This document shows positions 14,301 to 23,149 of a stretch of DNA of 64,000 nucleotides, in pieces. This DNA is from Achromobacter anxifer (GTDB lineage: Bacteria; Pseudomonadota; Gammaproteobacteria; Burkholderiales; Burkholderiaceae_B), in assembly GCF_903652925.1 (NCBI RefSeq), contig NZ_CAHLAR010000006.1, forward strand, positions 248,001 through 312,000, in the 5' to 3' direction. Position 1 is the stretch's first letter. The number at the start of each line of letters is the position of its first letter. The notes below the pieces were generated by a model that saw nothing but the letters and a program-made list of their open reading frames with translations, was not told where the DNA came from and did no database searches. A program made the position numbers and the translations under genes.

Positions 14301-15464
14301 TTACAGGTTTCCGCGAATTGCTGCACGCAAAAGATCGGAATACTGCTCCGGCGTGTAGTTGACGGGGTTGGTGCCGGCCGAAGGATCCTCGGCCGCCATA
14401 CGCCCTACCCGCTCCGCCTGGCCTTCATCGATGCCGATTTCCGCCAGGGTATGGGGGATGCCCAGCGTCTCGCGCAGGCCCAGCACCCAGTCCAGCACGG
14501 CGCCCGGGCCGGGATCCGGCAGATCCAGGTATCGCGCCAACGCCTCCAGGCGCGGCGCCACGGCGTGCTGGTTGGCCTTCAGCACGTAAGGCATGAGGAT
14601 GGCGTTGAGCATGCCGTGATGCGCGTCGTACAGCGCGCCCAGCGGGTGCGCCAGCGCATGCATGGCGCCCAGGCCGCGCTGGAACGCCGTCGCGCCCATG
14701 CTCGACGCCACCAGCATCTGCAGCCGCGCCTGCAAATCGCTGCCATTGGCGACCGCCTGCGGCAGATACTCCTTGACCAGGCGCATGCCTTCGATCGCGA
14801 TGCCCGCCGCCATGGGATGGAAGAACGGTGAACAGTAGGCTTCGAGATTGTGCGAGAGCGCGTCCATGCCCGTCGCCGCCGTGATCTTCGGCGGCAGGCC
14901 GACCGTGAGCTCGGGATCCAGGATCACAACGGAAGGCAGCATGCGCGCGTGGAAGATGATGCGCTTGACCTCGGCGGCCTCGTCGGTGATGACGGAGGCG
15001 CGCCCGACTTCGGAACCCGTGCCCGCAGTGGTCGGCACCGCCACCACCGGCGCCATGCCCGCCACGTCGACGCGCAGATAGTTGTCGCCCACGTCTTCGA
15101 AGTCCCACAAGGGCCGGCGCTGTCCGGCCATCAGCGCGATGGCCTTGGCGGCATCCAGCGCGGAGCCGCCCCCGAACGCGATCACGCCGTCATGGCGGCC
15201 CTGCCTGTAGGCCTGCACGCCGTCGTCGACATTGCGGCCCGTGGGATTGCCTTTGATCTCGTGGAACAGGCCGCATTCCAGCCCTTCCTGGCGGCACGCG
15301 CGCACGGCCTGCGTCACCATCGGCAAGGCGGCAAGCCCGGGATCCGTCACGAGCAGAGGCCGCGTCATGCCCAGGCCGCGGCATAGCTCGGGCAGTTCCT
15401 TGATGCGGCCGGGGCCGGCCTTGATGGCGGTGGGATAGTTCCAATTAACGCTGGGCACGGTCAT
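14301..15464 (-). CDS. Iron-containing (group III) alcohol dehydrogenase
   Basis: The product is a 387-residue cytoplasmic NAD(P)-dependent Fe-ADH. The nucleotide-binding GGGS is at residues 98-101 and PTTAGTGSE at 144-152. The metal ligands line up as D201 and H205 (GMDALSHNLEAY), H269 and H283 (MHALAHPLG...AHHG), the FucO spacing. It is the last gene of a four-gene operon, 24 bp after the aldehyde dehydrogenase gene. The neighbours suggest it oxidises a primary alcohol group on an amine-derived substrate, making the aldehyde for the ALDH. The substrate cannot be read from the sequence. Confidence 0.9.
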   Translation of the reverse strand: MTVPSVNWNYPTAIKAGPGRIKELPELCRGLGMTRPLLVTDPGLAALPMVTQAVRACRQEGLECGLFHEIKGNPTGRNVDDGVQAYRQGRHDGVIAFGGGSALDAAKAIALMAGQRRPLWDFEDVGDNYLRVDVAGMAPVVAVPTTAGTGSEVGRASVITDEAAEVKRIIFHARMLPSVVILDPELTVGLPPKITAATGMDALSHNLEAYCSPFFHPMAAGIAIEGMRLVKEYLPQAVANGSDLQARLQMLVASSMGATAFQRGLGAMHALAHPLGALYDAHHGMLNAILMPYVLKANQHAVAPRLEALARYLDLPDPGPGAVLDWVLGLRETLGIPHTLAEIGIDEGQAERVGRMAAEDPSAGTNPVNYTPEQYSDLLRAAIRGNL

Positions 15465-15488
15465 GGTGGGTTTCCTGATGGCGTCGTG

Positions 15489-16877
15489 TCAGACGCTGCG
15501 CAGATGGAAGGATTTGGCTTGGGTGAGCTGCTCGTAGCCCACGACCGACAAGGAGACGCCGCGGCCGGAGTTCTTCACGCCGGTCCAGGCCAGCGCGGGA
15601 TCCAGGTAATCGCAACGGTTCATGAAGAACGTGCCTGCCTGCACCTGCCGGCCTATATGCAGGGCCGCATCCTGGTCCTGCGTAAAAGCCGCCGCCGTCA
15701 GGCCGTAGGGACTGTCGTTCATCAAGCCTATCGCCTCCTCGTCGCTGTCCACCGCCATGATGCCGACAGCCGGACCGAAGCATTCATCGTTCATGATGCG
15801 CATGCGATGGTCGACCTGCGTCAACAACGCCGGCGCGACGTAAGGCGAGCCTATGCTCGCTTCCTTGAAATGCGAGCTATCAATCAGGTTTCTGGCGCCC
15901 GCCGAAACCGCGGCGTCAATGATTTCACGGATCTCTGCTGCGGCCTTGGCGCGCACCACCGGCCCCAACGTTGTTTCGGCCTGCAGCGGATTTCCCAGAA
16001 CATAGCTGCGCGTCAATTCGACCGCGCGCTCGACGAACTCGTCGTACCGCGCGCGCGCCACATAGATGCGCTGGATGCCGCAGCAGGATTGGCCTGAATT
16101 GAAGAACGCGCCGTCGACCAGCGTCTCGACCGCGTGCTCGATTTTCGCGTCCTCGCGCACATAGGCCGGATCGTTGCCGCCCAACTCCAGGCCTACGCCG
16201 ATGAACCGCCCCGCCGCGCTTTCCTCCACGGCATGCCCGCCGCGCACGGAGCCGGTAAACGAGACGTAGCCGATCTCCGGCGCGCGGATCAGCCGGTGCA
16301 CGATGTCATGGTTGGCATGCAGGTACTGGAACACGCCCTTGGGCACGCCGGCTTCCCGGAATGCGCGTTCGATCAGTTCCGCGCACAGGGGCGTCTGGTC
16401 GGAATGCTTGAGGATGACGGTGTTGCCCGCCATCAGCGCGGGCACGATGCTGTTCACCGCCGTTAGCAGGGGATAGTTCCACGGCGCAATGGTCAGCGCC
16501 ACGCCTATGGGTTCGCGGCTGATGAAGCGCGTGAATCCCGCCATTTCCGCAACCTGGATGGGCGCCAGCGCCTCGCCCGCGATCGCGATCATGTGGCGCG
16601 CGCGAGCCTCGAAGCCCCCCACCTCGCCGGGCGTGTAGCGCAGCGGCCGGCCCATCTGGATGGTGATGGCGCGCGCGACCTCGTCCTTCGCGGCGACGAA
16701 GCGATCGACCGCCGCGGATACGATGCGCCCCCGCGCCTCCACGCCCAGCGCCTGCCACGCGGGCTGCGCGGCCTGGGCATTGGCCAGCGCCTGCGCGATC
16801 TGCGCCTCGCTGGCATAGGGGCGGCGCACAACCTCGCGCCCGTCGATGGGACTGATGGTGATGAGTTCCTGGGTCAT
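15489..16877 (-). CDS. NAD(P)-dependent aldehyde dehydrogenase
   Basis: The product is a 462-residue ALDH-superfamily enzyme. It shows PWNYP at residues 132-136, FTGS at 207-210, the general base E231 in LELGGNDP and the catalytic cysteine C265 in SGQSCCG. The length is typical of the succinate-semialdehyde/gamma-glutamyl-aldehyde type branch. It is 31 bp downstream of the glutamine-synthetase-like gene and 24 bp upstream of the alcohol dehydrogenase gene, so it probably converts the aldehyde made by that enzyme to the acid. Substrate assignment is inference from context. Confidence 0.9.
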   Translation of the reverse strand: MTQELITISPIDGREVVRRPYASEAQIAQALANAQAAQPAWQALGVEARGRIVSAAVDRFVAAKDEVARAITIQMGRPLRYTPGEVGGFEARARHMIAIAGEALAPIQVAEMAGFTRFISREPIGVALTIAPWNYPLLTAVNSIVPALMAGNTVILKHSDQTPLCAELIERAFREAGVPKGVFQYLHANHDIVHRLIRAPEIGYVSFTGSVRGGHAVEESAAGRFIGVGLELGGNDPAYVREDAKIEHAVETLVDGAFFNSGQSCCGIQRIYVARARYDEFVERAVELTRSYVLGNPLQAETTLGPVVRAKAAAEIREIIDAAVSAGARNLIDSSHFKEASIGSPYVAPALLTQVDHRMRIMNDECFGPAVGIMAVDSDEEAIGLMNDSPYGLTAAAFTQDQDAALHIGRQVQAGTFFMNRCDYLDPALAWTGVKNSGRGVSLSVVGYEQLTQAKSFHLRSV

Positions 16878-16908
16878 GTCTGTCCTGCGCGAGCGCCTTG
16901 GTCTGGAT

Positions 16909-18294
16909 TCAGATGATTTCGAAGTAGCGCGCCAGTTCCCAATCGGTCACGTGGCGCCGGAATTGCCGTTCTTCCCATTCGCGCGTGGCGGCGTAGTGCT
17001 CGACGAATGCGTCGCCGAAAAGATGCCGCGCGGCCTCGGATTCGCGTAGCCGCTGCGCGGATTCCCAAAGCGTGGTGGGCAGGCGCAGATGCGCCGGAAA
17101 CTGCTGCGTGTAGGCATTGCCTTGCACCATCGGCTCGGGTTTCAGGCCCTGCTCGATGCCATGCAGCCCGGAGGCCAGCGCGGCCGACAAGGCCAGGTAG
17201 GGATTGGCGTCGGCTGATCCGATGCGCACCTCGACGCGCTGCGATTTGTCGCTGCCCGGAATCAGCCGCAACGCGGTGGTGCGGTTCTCCATGCCCCAGG
17301 TCGCGTCCAGCGGCGCCCAGTAGCCAGGCACCAGGCGCGAATAGCTGTTGATAGTTTGCGCGTACATGGACATGAACTCCGGCAGGTAGCGCTGCACGCC
17401 GGCCATGAAGGACGCTTGCGTCGCGCTCATGCCGTGCGGCCGGGATTCGTCGTAGAAGGCGGAGCGGCCCGTCTTGCGGTCGCGCAGCGACAGATGGATG
17501 TGGCCGCTCTGCCCCGGATGGTCGTGCGACCACTTCGCCATGAAGGTCGCCATCAGCCCGTTCTGCTGCGCCAGCGCCTTGGTGAAGGTCTTGAAGAGAA
17601 AAGCCTTATCGCCGGCCGACGCGGCCAGGTCAACCGCCAGCGCCGCTTCCAGCACGCCGGGCCCGGTTTCGGTATGCAGGCCTTCGATAGGCATGTCCAT
17701 GCGTTCGCACATGTCCAGCAGCTTGCGGTAGAAATCGCCTTCGACGGTGCTGCGCAGCACGGAATAGCCGAAGTTTCCCGGCGTCCAGTTTTCCATGTTG
17801 CGGTAGTTCTTGGCGCGCACCGAATGCGGCGTTTCGCGGAACATGAAGAACTCGTATTCCAGCGCGGCGTAGGCGTCATAGCCCATGTCCGCGGCGCGGT
17901 CCAGGGTCCTGTGCAACAGCCGGCGCGGACAGATGGCGCCCGCGTCGCCCTCGAATTCCGCCAGGAAGAGCAGCATGTCCTCGCCGCCCGGGCCCTGCTC
18001 CAGCGTCAGCCGGCGTCCGGACTGCGGAATGATCCTGAGCTTGGCGTCGGGATAGGCGGTATGCCACCCCGTGTACTTGGTATTGTCGTAGAGCTGGTCG
18101 TCCAGGTCCCAGCCGAACACCACGTCGCAGAACGCCAGCCCCGAACGCAGCGCGCCCAGGAACTTGTCGCGCCGTATGTACTTTCCCAGCATGACGCCAT
18201 CGACGTCGGACAAGCCTACCTTGATGTGCGAGAGCTGGCTGGCTTGCACCAGCCGCTCCGCGTCTTCCACCGTTGCTACCCCTAGTGCATGCAT
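16909..18294 (-). CDS. Glutamine synthetase-like gamma-glutamyl-amine ligase
   Basis: The product is a 461-residue member of the glutamine synthetase family, PuuA/IpuC-like rather than housekeeping GlnA. Family ligands are present: E146/E148 (EYEFF), E209 and E216 (HTETGPG...LEAA), H265/H267 (GHIHLSL), R320 (SYSRLVPGYWAP), R338 (ENRTTALR) and R357 (VEVRIGSADANPYL). It lacks the adenylylation-loop tyrosine context of GlnA as far as I can see. Such enzymes use ATP to join glutamate to an amine and so shield it for oxidation. Linkage with an alcohol and an aldehyde dehydrogenase points to an amino-alcohol as substrate. True glutamine synthesis cannot be excluded. Confidence 0.85.
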   Translation of the reverse strand: MHALGVATVEDAERLVQASQLSHIKVGLSDVDGVMLGKYIRRDKFLGALRSGLAFCDVVFGWDLDDQLYDNTKYTGWHTAYPDAKLRIIPQSGRRLTLEQGPGGEDMLLFLAEFEGDAGAICPRRLLHRTLDRAADMGYDAYAALEYEFFMFRETPHSVRAKNYRNMENWTPGNFGYSVLRSTVEGDFYRKLLDMCERMDMPIEGLHTETGPGVLEAALAVDLAASAGDKAFLFKTFTKALAQQNGLMATFMAKWSHDHPGQSGHIHLSLRDRKTGRSAFYDESRPHGMSATQASFMAGVQRYLPEFMSMYAQTINSYSRLVPGYWAPLDATWGMENRTTALRLIPGSDKSQRVEVRIGSADANPYLALSAALASGLHGIEQGLKPEPMVQGNAYTQQFPAHLRLPTTLWESAQRLRESEAARHLFGDAFVEHYAATREWEERQFRRHVTDWELARYFEII

Positions 18295-18354
18295 GCTCGT
18301 TCACCTTGTTGTGGCTGAAGCGTTGCGTTGACCTGCGGGCGGGCGGCGCGGCGT

Positions 18355-19161
18355 TCAGGTCATGGCCGCCCCCAGCACCCGCATCGCTTGGCGATGCAGC
18401 TGCGGCGTGGCGGCCGCGACGACGCGGCCCTGCGATTCGAGGCTTAACGGCTGCCCCGACCAATCGGTAATGACGCCGCCAGCCCCTTCGATCACGGGCA
18501 TCAGCGCCAGATAGTCATACGGTTGCAGGCCGGACTCGACCACCAGGTCGACGTGCCCGCTGGCCAGCAGGCCATAGCTGTAGCAATCCCCGCCGTAGCG
18601 GCGCATGCGCGCGGCCTCGGTCAGGGCTTCGAAGGCGGCCAGCTCCGCGCCAACGAAGATGTCGGGCGAGGTGGCATAGAGGATGGCCTGGCGCAGCTCG
18701 GTGCAGGCGCTGGCGCGGCAGGCAACGCCATTGAGCTGGGCGGGCGCGCCGGCCGCGCCGATCCAGCGCTCGTCCAGCATGGGGACGTCGATCACGCCCA
18801 CCACGGGCTTGCCCCGGTGCAGCAGCGCCAGCAGCGTGCCCCACAGCGGATTGCCGGAAATAAAGGCGCGCGTGCCGTCGATGGGATCCAGCGACCACAC
18901 CAGCTCGGCCTCGGCATGCGAGGCGCCGAACTCTTCACCGTAGATGCCGTGGTCGGGATAGTGCTGGGCAATGGCTTCGCGCAAGGCAGCTTCGACCTCC
19001 CTGTCCGCCTGCGTGACCGGACTTTCGTCGGCCTTGGTGTCCACGGCCAGCGGGTGCCGGAACCACTTGCGCGACAAGGGGCGCACACGGTCCGCCAGCG
19101 TCTGGGCGAACGAGGAGTACGCGGCCAGCTGCTGCGCGGATAACGGCGGTGAAGTTTGCAT
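18355..19161 (-). CDS. Inositol monophosphatase-family phosphatase (HisN-like)
   Basis: The product is a 268-residue Mg-dependent phosphatase of the IMPase/histidinol-phosphatase (HisN) branch. Metal ligands are E76/E77 (GEEFG), D92 and D95 (LDPIDGTRAF) and D216 (QPYDYLAL). It is the first gene of the minus-strand operon, 60 bp upstream of the GS-like gene. A bona fide histidine-pathway HisN would not be expected here, because betaproteobacteria carry hisB elsewhere. A role in removing phosphate from an imported phosphorylated amine or polyol is inferred from the neighbouring transporter. Confidence 0.85.
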   Translation of the reverse strand: MQTSPPLSAQQLAAYSSFAQTLADRVRPLSRKWFRHPLAVDTKADESPVTQADREVEAALREAIAQHYPDHGIYGEEFGASHAEAELVWSLDPIDGTRAFISGNPLWGTLLALLHRGKPVVGVIDVPMLDERWIGAAGAPAQLNGVACRASACTELRQAILYATSPDIFVGAELAAFEALTEAARMRRYGGDCYSYGLLASGHVDLVVESGLQPYDYLALMPVIEGAGGVITDWSGQPLSLESQGRVVAAATPQLHRQAMRVLGAAMT

Positions 19162-19355
19162 CGATGAGCTCCAGGCGTGGCGCGGGAGAATGCGCCTACG
19201 CCAAAAAAACCCTTGAATACTGGTTTTTCCAGTCTAGACACGTTGCCACAAATTTGCAAACATACATAAAACTGCAACCTGCCGGATTTGTTGCAGAGCG
19301 CTGTCCGCATACGTAGCTCGCCACCGTTGCCGTGTATTCCAACCGGAGTTCCATC
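19162..19355. promoter_or_regulatory. Divergent promoter region between the phosphatase operon and the ABC importer
   Basis: These 194 bp drive both operons outwards. It is more AT-rich than the flanking genes and contains an inverted repeat ACTGG-N5-CCAGT (19219-19233), plus a looser pair of GCCACAAAT and ATTTGTTGC. These are candidate operators for the DeoR-family regulator encoded at the end of the plus-strand operon. No binding data support this. Confidence 0.45.
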
Positions 19356-20363
19356 ATGCAATGTATGAAGAAGCTTAGCCTTGTGGTTGCAGTAATTTCC
19401 CTAGGTTGGACGCAGGCGCATGCCGGCGCCATCACCGTCTACACCGCCCTCGAAGAAGACGAAATCGCGGCCTATCTGAAAGCCGCCAACGCCGCCATGC
19501 CGGACGTGAAGGTCAACGTGCTGCGGCTGTCCACCGGCGACCTGGGCGCCCGCCTGATCGCCGAGGCCTCCAATCCGCAGCAGGACGTGATCTGGGGCTT
19601 CGCCGTCAGCAACATGCTGGATCCGCGCCTGCAGAACCTGCTGGAACCCTATGCGGCCAAGGGCATGGACGCCCTGCCCGCCCAGTACAAGGGCGCCGAC
19701 CAGAAGTGGTTCGCGGCCACCGGCTACGTAGCCGCCTTCTGTGTGAACACCGACAGGCTCAAGTCCAAGAACCTGCCCATGCCGACCTCCTGGGAAGACC
19801 TGACCAAGCCGGTCTACAAGGGAGAAATCGTCATCCCCAGCCCTGCGGCCTCGGGCACCGGCTATCTACAGATCGTCGCGCTGCTGCAAGGCATGGGCAA
19901 GGAAAAGGGCTGGGCGCTGCTCAAGGACCTGGACAAGAACGTGGCGCAGTACACGCCGTCGGGCTCGCGACCCTGCAAGATGGCCCGCGCTGGCGAATAC
20001 GCGATCGGCGTGTCCTTCGCCTTCCCCGCCATGCAGTCCATCGAAGAAGGCTTCCCCATCAAGATGGTGATCCCGTCCAAGTGGGTGGGCTACGAGCTGG
20101 AAGCCTCCGGCCTGATGAAGACCGCCAAGAATCCCACCGACGCCAAGCGATTCCTGGACTGGACGCTGTCGGCGCAGGCGGGCGACCTGTACAGCAAGTA
20201 CAAGGAACTGGTGACCATTCCCGGCGCCACGCCCAACAAGGCCGCCGAAGCCGCCGGCCTGCCCAAGGACCTGACCGCCGTGCTGTATCCCGTGGACTTC
20301 CCCAAGTCCGCCACGGAGCGGGACGCGACCATCAAGACCTGGCAGGACACCATCAAGCGTTGA
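19356..20363 (+). CDS. ABC transporter periplasmic binding protein, aminoethylphosphonate/iron type
   Basis: The product is a 335-residue extracellular solute-binding protein of the Fe3+/2-aminoethylphosphonate class. The ATG at 19356 is preferred over a GTG at 19332 because GGAG lies seven bases upstream. A signal peptide (MQCMKKLSLVVAVISL...AHA-GA) is cleaved near residue 24. The mature protein starts with AITVYTALEEDEI, typical of this class. With the ATPase and the fused permease it matches the three-component putative AEP importer layout (PhnS2-T2-U2). No phnW or phnX phosphonatase gene is nearby, so the ligand may be another amine or phosphoester. Confidence 0.85.
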   Translation: MQCMKKLSLVVAVISLGWTQAHAGAITVYTALEEDEIAAYLKAANAAMPDVKVNVLRLSTGDLGARLIAEASNPQQDVIWGFAVSNMLDPRLQNLLEPYAAKGMDALPAQYKGADQKWFAATGYVAAFCVNTDRLKSKNLPMPTSWEDLTKPVYKGEIVIPSPAASGTGYLQIVALLQGMGKEKGWALLKDLDKNVAQYTPSGSRPCKMARAGEYAIGVSFAFPAMQSIEEGFPIKMVIPSKWVGYELEASGLMKTAKNPTDAKRFLDWTLSAQAGDLYSKYKELVTIPGATPNKAAEAAGLPKDLTAVLYPVDFPKSATERDATIKTWQDTIKR

Positions 20364-20369
20364 CGGGCC

Positions 20370-20392
20370 GGCGGCCGGGCAAGCCGGCCGCC
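20370..20392 (+). other. GC-rich hairpin after the binding-protein gene
   Basis: A 9-bp perfect stem (20370-20378 with 20384-20392) lies seven bases after the stop codon, with no U-tract. Hairpins in this position often protect the 3' end of the binding-protein messenger, so that it is made in excess over the membrane components. Confidence 0.5.
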
Positions 20393-20410
20393 GCCTCTCC
20401 TGGAGACGGC

Positions 20411-21418
20411 ATGTATCTGGAATTGCGCGGAATCCGCAAGACTTTCGATGCGTCGGTAGCGCTGCAAGACATCGACCTGTCCGTGGGCGAACATGAATTC
20501 GTCTGCCTGCTCGGCCCCAGCGGTTGCGGCAAGACCACCTTGCTGCGGATCGTGGCGGGCCTGCTGCCGTTCGACCGCGGCACCATCACGCTGGGCGGAC
20601 GCGACTTGAGCGCGCTGCCCGCGCGCAAGCGCGGCTTCGGCATCGTGTTCCAGTCGTACTCGCTGTTTCCCAACATGACCGTGGCGGAAAACGTGGGCTA
20701 TGGCCTGCGCATCCGCGGCGAATCCCGCGAACGCATCGCGGCGCGGGTGAAGGAATTGCTGGCGCTGATCAAGCTGCCCGACCACGCCGCGCGCTATCCG
20801 CACCAGTTGTCGGGCGGCCAGCAGCAGCGCGTGGCGCTGGCGCGGGCCCTGGCGGTGGATCCCGCGCTGATCCTGCTGGACGAACCGCTGTCGGCGCTGG
20901 ACGCGCGTGTGCGCACCGACATGCGCGCCGAGATCCACGAGGTGCAGCGGCGCCTGAAGATTCCCACGGTCATGGTCACGCATGATCAGGAAGAAGCGCT
21001 GACGCTGGCCGACAAGATCGTCTGCATGAACGACGGCCGCATCGAACAGGTGGGCTCGCCTTCCGATCTGTACCTGCGGCCGCGCACGCGCTTCGTGGCG
21101 AACTTCGTGGGGCTGAGCAACCTGCTGCCCACCGACTGGGTGCGCGACGCCATGCCCCAGCTGCTGGCGACGCGGCCCGAAGGCGCCAGCGAACGCTTCG
21201 AAGCCTGCCTGCGTCCGGAAAACCTGCGCATCGCGGCGGACGAACACGGGCCGGGCCGCGTGCAGGACATGACGTTCATGGGCAACCTCACCCGCCTGCG
21301 CGTCGCCTGGCTGGGACGCGAACTGCTGGTGGAACAACATGGCGCCGCGGGCCTGTCGCGTGGCGCCCCCGTGCGACTGGACATGGAGCCAGGCCAGTGC
21401 GCCTGGGTCAGCGTATGA
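20411..21418 (+). CDS. ABC transporter ATP-binding protein, aminoethylphosphonate/iron type
   Basis: The product is a 335-residue importer ATPase. Walker A is GPSGCGKT (residues 35-42), the Q-loop is FQSYSLFPNM near 80-89, the signature LSGGQQQR at 133-140 and Walker B LILLDEP at 153-159, with the switch histidine in VMVTHDQEEAL. A C-terminal regulatory OB-like domain (TOBE type) ends PVRLDMEPGQCAW. The start has a GGAG site. Its stop codon overlaps an ATG (ATGA) that opens a 12-codon reading frame leading into the permease start. Confidence 0.88.
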   Translation: MYLELRGIRKTFDASVALQDIDLSVGEHEFVCLLGPSGCGKTTLLRIVAGLLPFDRGTITLGGRDLSALPARKRGFGIVFQSYSLFPNMTVAENVGYGLRIRGESRERIAARVKELLALIKLPDHAARYPHQLSGGQQQRVALARALAVDPALILLDEPLSALDARVRTDMRAEIHEVQRRLKIPTVMVTHDQEEALTLADKIVCMNDGRIEQVGSPSDLYLRPRTRFVANFVGLSNLLPTDWVRDAMPQLLATRPEGASERFEACLRPENLRIAADEHGPGRVQDMTFMGNLTRLRVAWLGRELLVEQHGAAGLSRGAPVRLDMEPGQCAWVSV

Positions 21419-21449
21419 CGAATCGCGCCCTGCCTGCCGGAGCCGCCGC

Positions 21450-23132
21450 TTGAGCGCCGCCCACGCCAGTCCGGCCATCGCCGCGCCCGCCGGCCGCGCC
21501 CCCTGGTCGGCGGACCGCCTCCTACTATGGACCTGCGTCGGCATTCCCCTGGCGGGCCTGGCGCTGTTCTTCCTCTATCCGCTGGCGACCGTCGCCTGGC
21601 GCAGCCTGATCGAAAAGGACGGCTCCGTCGGCCTGGGCAACTATGCCGAGGTTTTCGCCACCCGCGGCATCCTCACCGCGACGCTGAACAGCCTGGTCAT
21701 GAGCGCCGCGACCACCGTCGTCAGCGTCGCGCTGGGCTTCGTCATTGCCTATGGACTGGACCGCAGCTGCATGCGCGGCAAGGCCGCCGTGCGGCTGGCG
21801 CTGGTGCTGCCGCTACTGGCGCCGTCGCTGGTGCAGGGGCTGGGGCTCATCTTCCTGCTGGGGCGCAACGGCCTTGTACACCGCTGGACGGGCTGGGAAA
21901 TCGATATCTACGGTTTCTGGGGCCTGCTGATATCCAACGTGTTCTACGCCCTGCCCCAGGCCGTGTTGATCCTGCAGGCCGCGTTGCGCAACATGGATGC
22001 GCGCTACTACGACGCGGCGGAGGTCATGGGCGCGTCCGGCTCGCGCCAGTTCTTCGACATCACCTTGCCCAACTGCAAGTTCGGCCTGCTCAGCGCGGGC
22101 TTCGTCGTGTTCGTCATCACCATTACCGACTTCGGCAATGCCGCCGTGATCGGCGGCAATTACCGGGTACTGGCCACCGAGATCTACAGCCAGGTGTCGG
22201 GGCAGATGAACTTCGGCATGGGCTCCGTGGTGGGCATCCTGCTGCTGTTGCCCTCACTGATCTCGGTGCAGATCGAGCGCGTGGCCTCGCAGCGCCAGTT
22301 CGGCTCGGCCTCGCCCAGCGGCCTGCGGGTCACGCCGCAGCCGGCGCGGGGCCGCGACGCGGCATTCACCGCCGGCGTGCTGCTGGCCTGCGGCACGATC
22401 ATTCTCACGGTGGCCACGGTCATCTTCGCCAGCTTCATGCGGCTGTGGCCCTACCGCATGGAATGGACGCTGAAGCACTACGACATCACGGTCAGCGGCG
22501 GCTATGCGCCGCTTTGGACGTCGCTCTATATCTCGCTGGCGGCGGCCAGCGGCGGCGTGCTGCTGCTATTCATCCTGAGCTTCGGCGTCTGCCGCATTCC
22601 GCGCGCCTGGGCCAAGCTGGTGTACCTGGTGTCGGTGCTGCCGGTGGGCGTTCCCGGCCTGGTGCTGGGCCTGTCGTACATCTTCGCCTACAACGTGCCC
22701 GGCACGCCGCTGTACGCGCTGTACGGGAGCGCCGCGCTGATCGCCCTGTGCAACTTCTACCACTATCACACGCAGGGCTTCCTGACGATGATGACCGGCA
22801 TGCGCGCCGTGCCGCAGGCGCTGGAGGAAGCGGTCAGCTGCCTGGGCGGCGGCACGCTGCGGGTGCTGCGCGACGCGGTGCTACCGCTGATCGGTCCGAC
22901 CGTGCTGGGCGTCTTCTTCTTCCTGTTCATGCGGTCCATGGTGACCCTGTCGGCCGTGATCTTCCTGGTCACGCCGTCCGTGAGCGTGGCGCCGGTCTCC
23001 GTCCTGCGGCTGGACGAAGCGGGCTTCGTCTCGCAGGCCGCGGCCTATTCAACCCTTATCATGCTGGTCGTTGGAGGTTCCCTGCTGGCAATGCGCGCAC
23101 TGATCGCCGCAGCGGCGCGGCGCCGGACGTAG
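21450..23132 (+). CDS. Fused ABC transporter permease (two permease domains), aminoethylphosphonate/iron type
   Basis: The product is about 560 residues with two binding-protein-dependent permease domains in one chain, giving roughly 12 membrane helices. Each half carries an EAA loop: YDAAEVMGASGSRQFFDITLPNC in the first and LEEAVSCLGGGTLRVLRDAVLPLI in the second. The frame stays open upstream to 21339 inside the ATPase gene. I chose the TTG at 21450, which has GGAG upstream and overlaps the stop of the 12-codon frame (TTGA). A longer overlapping start remains possible. It completes the importer. Confidence 0.82.
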   Translation: MSAAHASPAIAAPAGRAPWSADRLLLWTCVGIPLAGLALFFLYPLATVAWRSLIEKDGSVGLGNYAEVFATRGILTATLNSLVMSAATTVVSVALGFVIAYGLDRSCMRGKAAVRLALVLPLLAPSLVQGLGLIFLLGRNGLVHRWTGWEIDIYGFWGLLISNVFYALPQAVLILQAALRNMDARYYDAAEVMGASGSRQFFDITLPNCKFGLLSAGFVVFVITITDFGNAAVIGGNYRVLATEIYSQVSGQMNFGMGSVVGILLLLPSLISVQIERVASQRQFGSASPSGLRVTPQPARGRDAAFTAGVLLACGTIILTVATVIFASFMRLWPYRMEWTLKHYDITVSGGYAPLWTSLYISLAAASGGVLLLFILSFGVCRIPRAWAKLVYLVSVLPVGVPGLVLGLSYIFAYNVPGTPLYALYGSAALIALCNFYHYHTQGFLTMMTGMRAVPQALEEAVSCLGGGTLRVLRDAVLPLIGPTVLGVFFFLFMRSMVTLSAVIFLVTPSVSVAPVSVLRLDEAGFVSQAAAYSTLIMLVVGGSLLAMRALIAAAARRRT

Positions 23133-23149
23133 ATTAGGAAGCATCGGAC

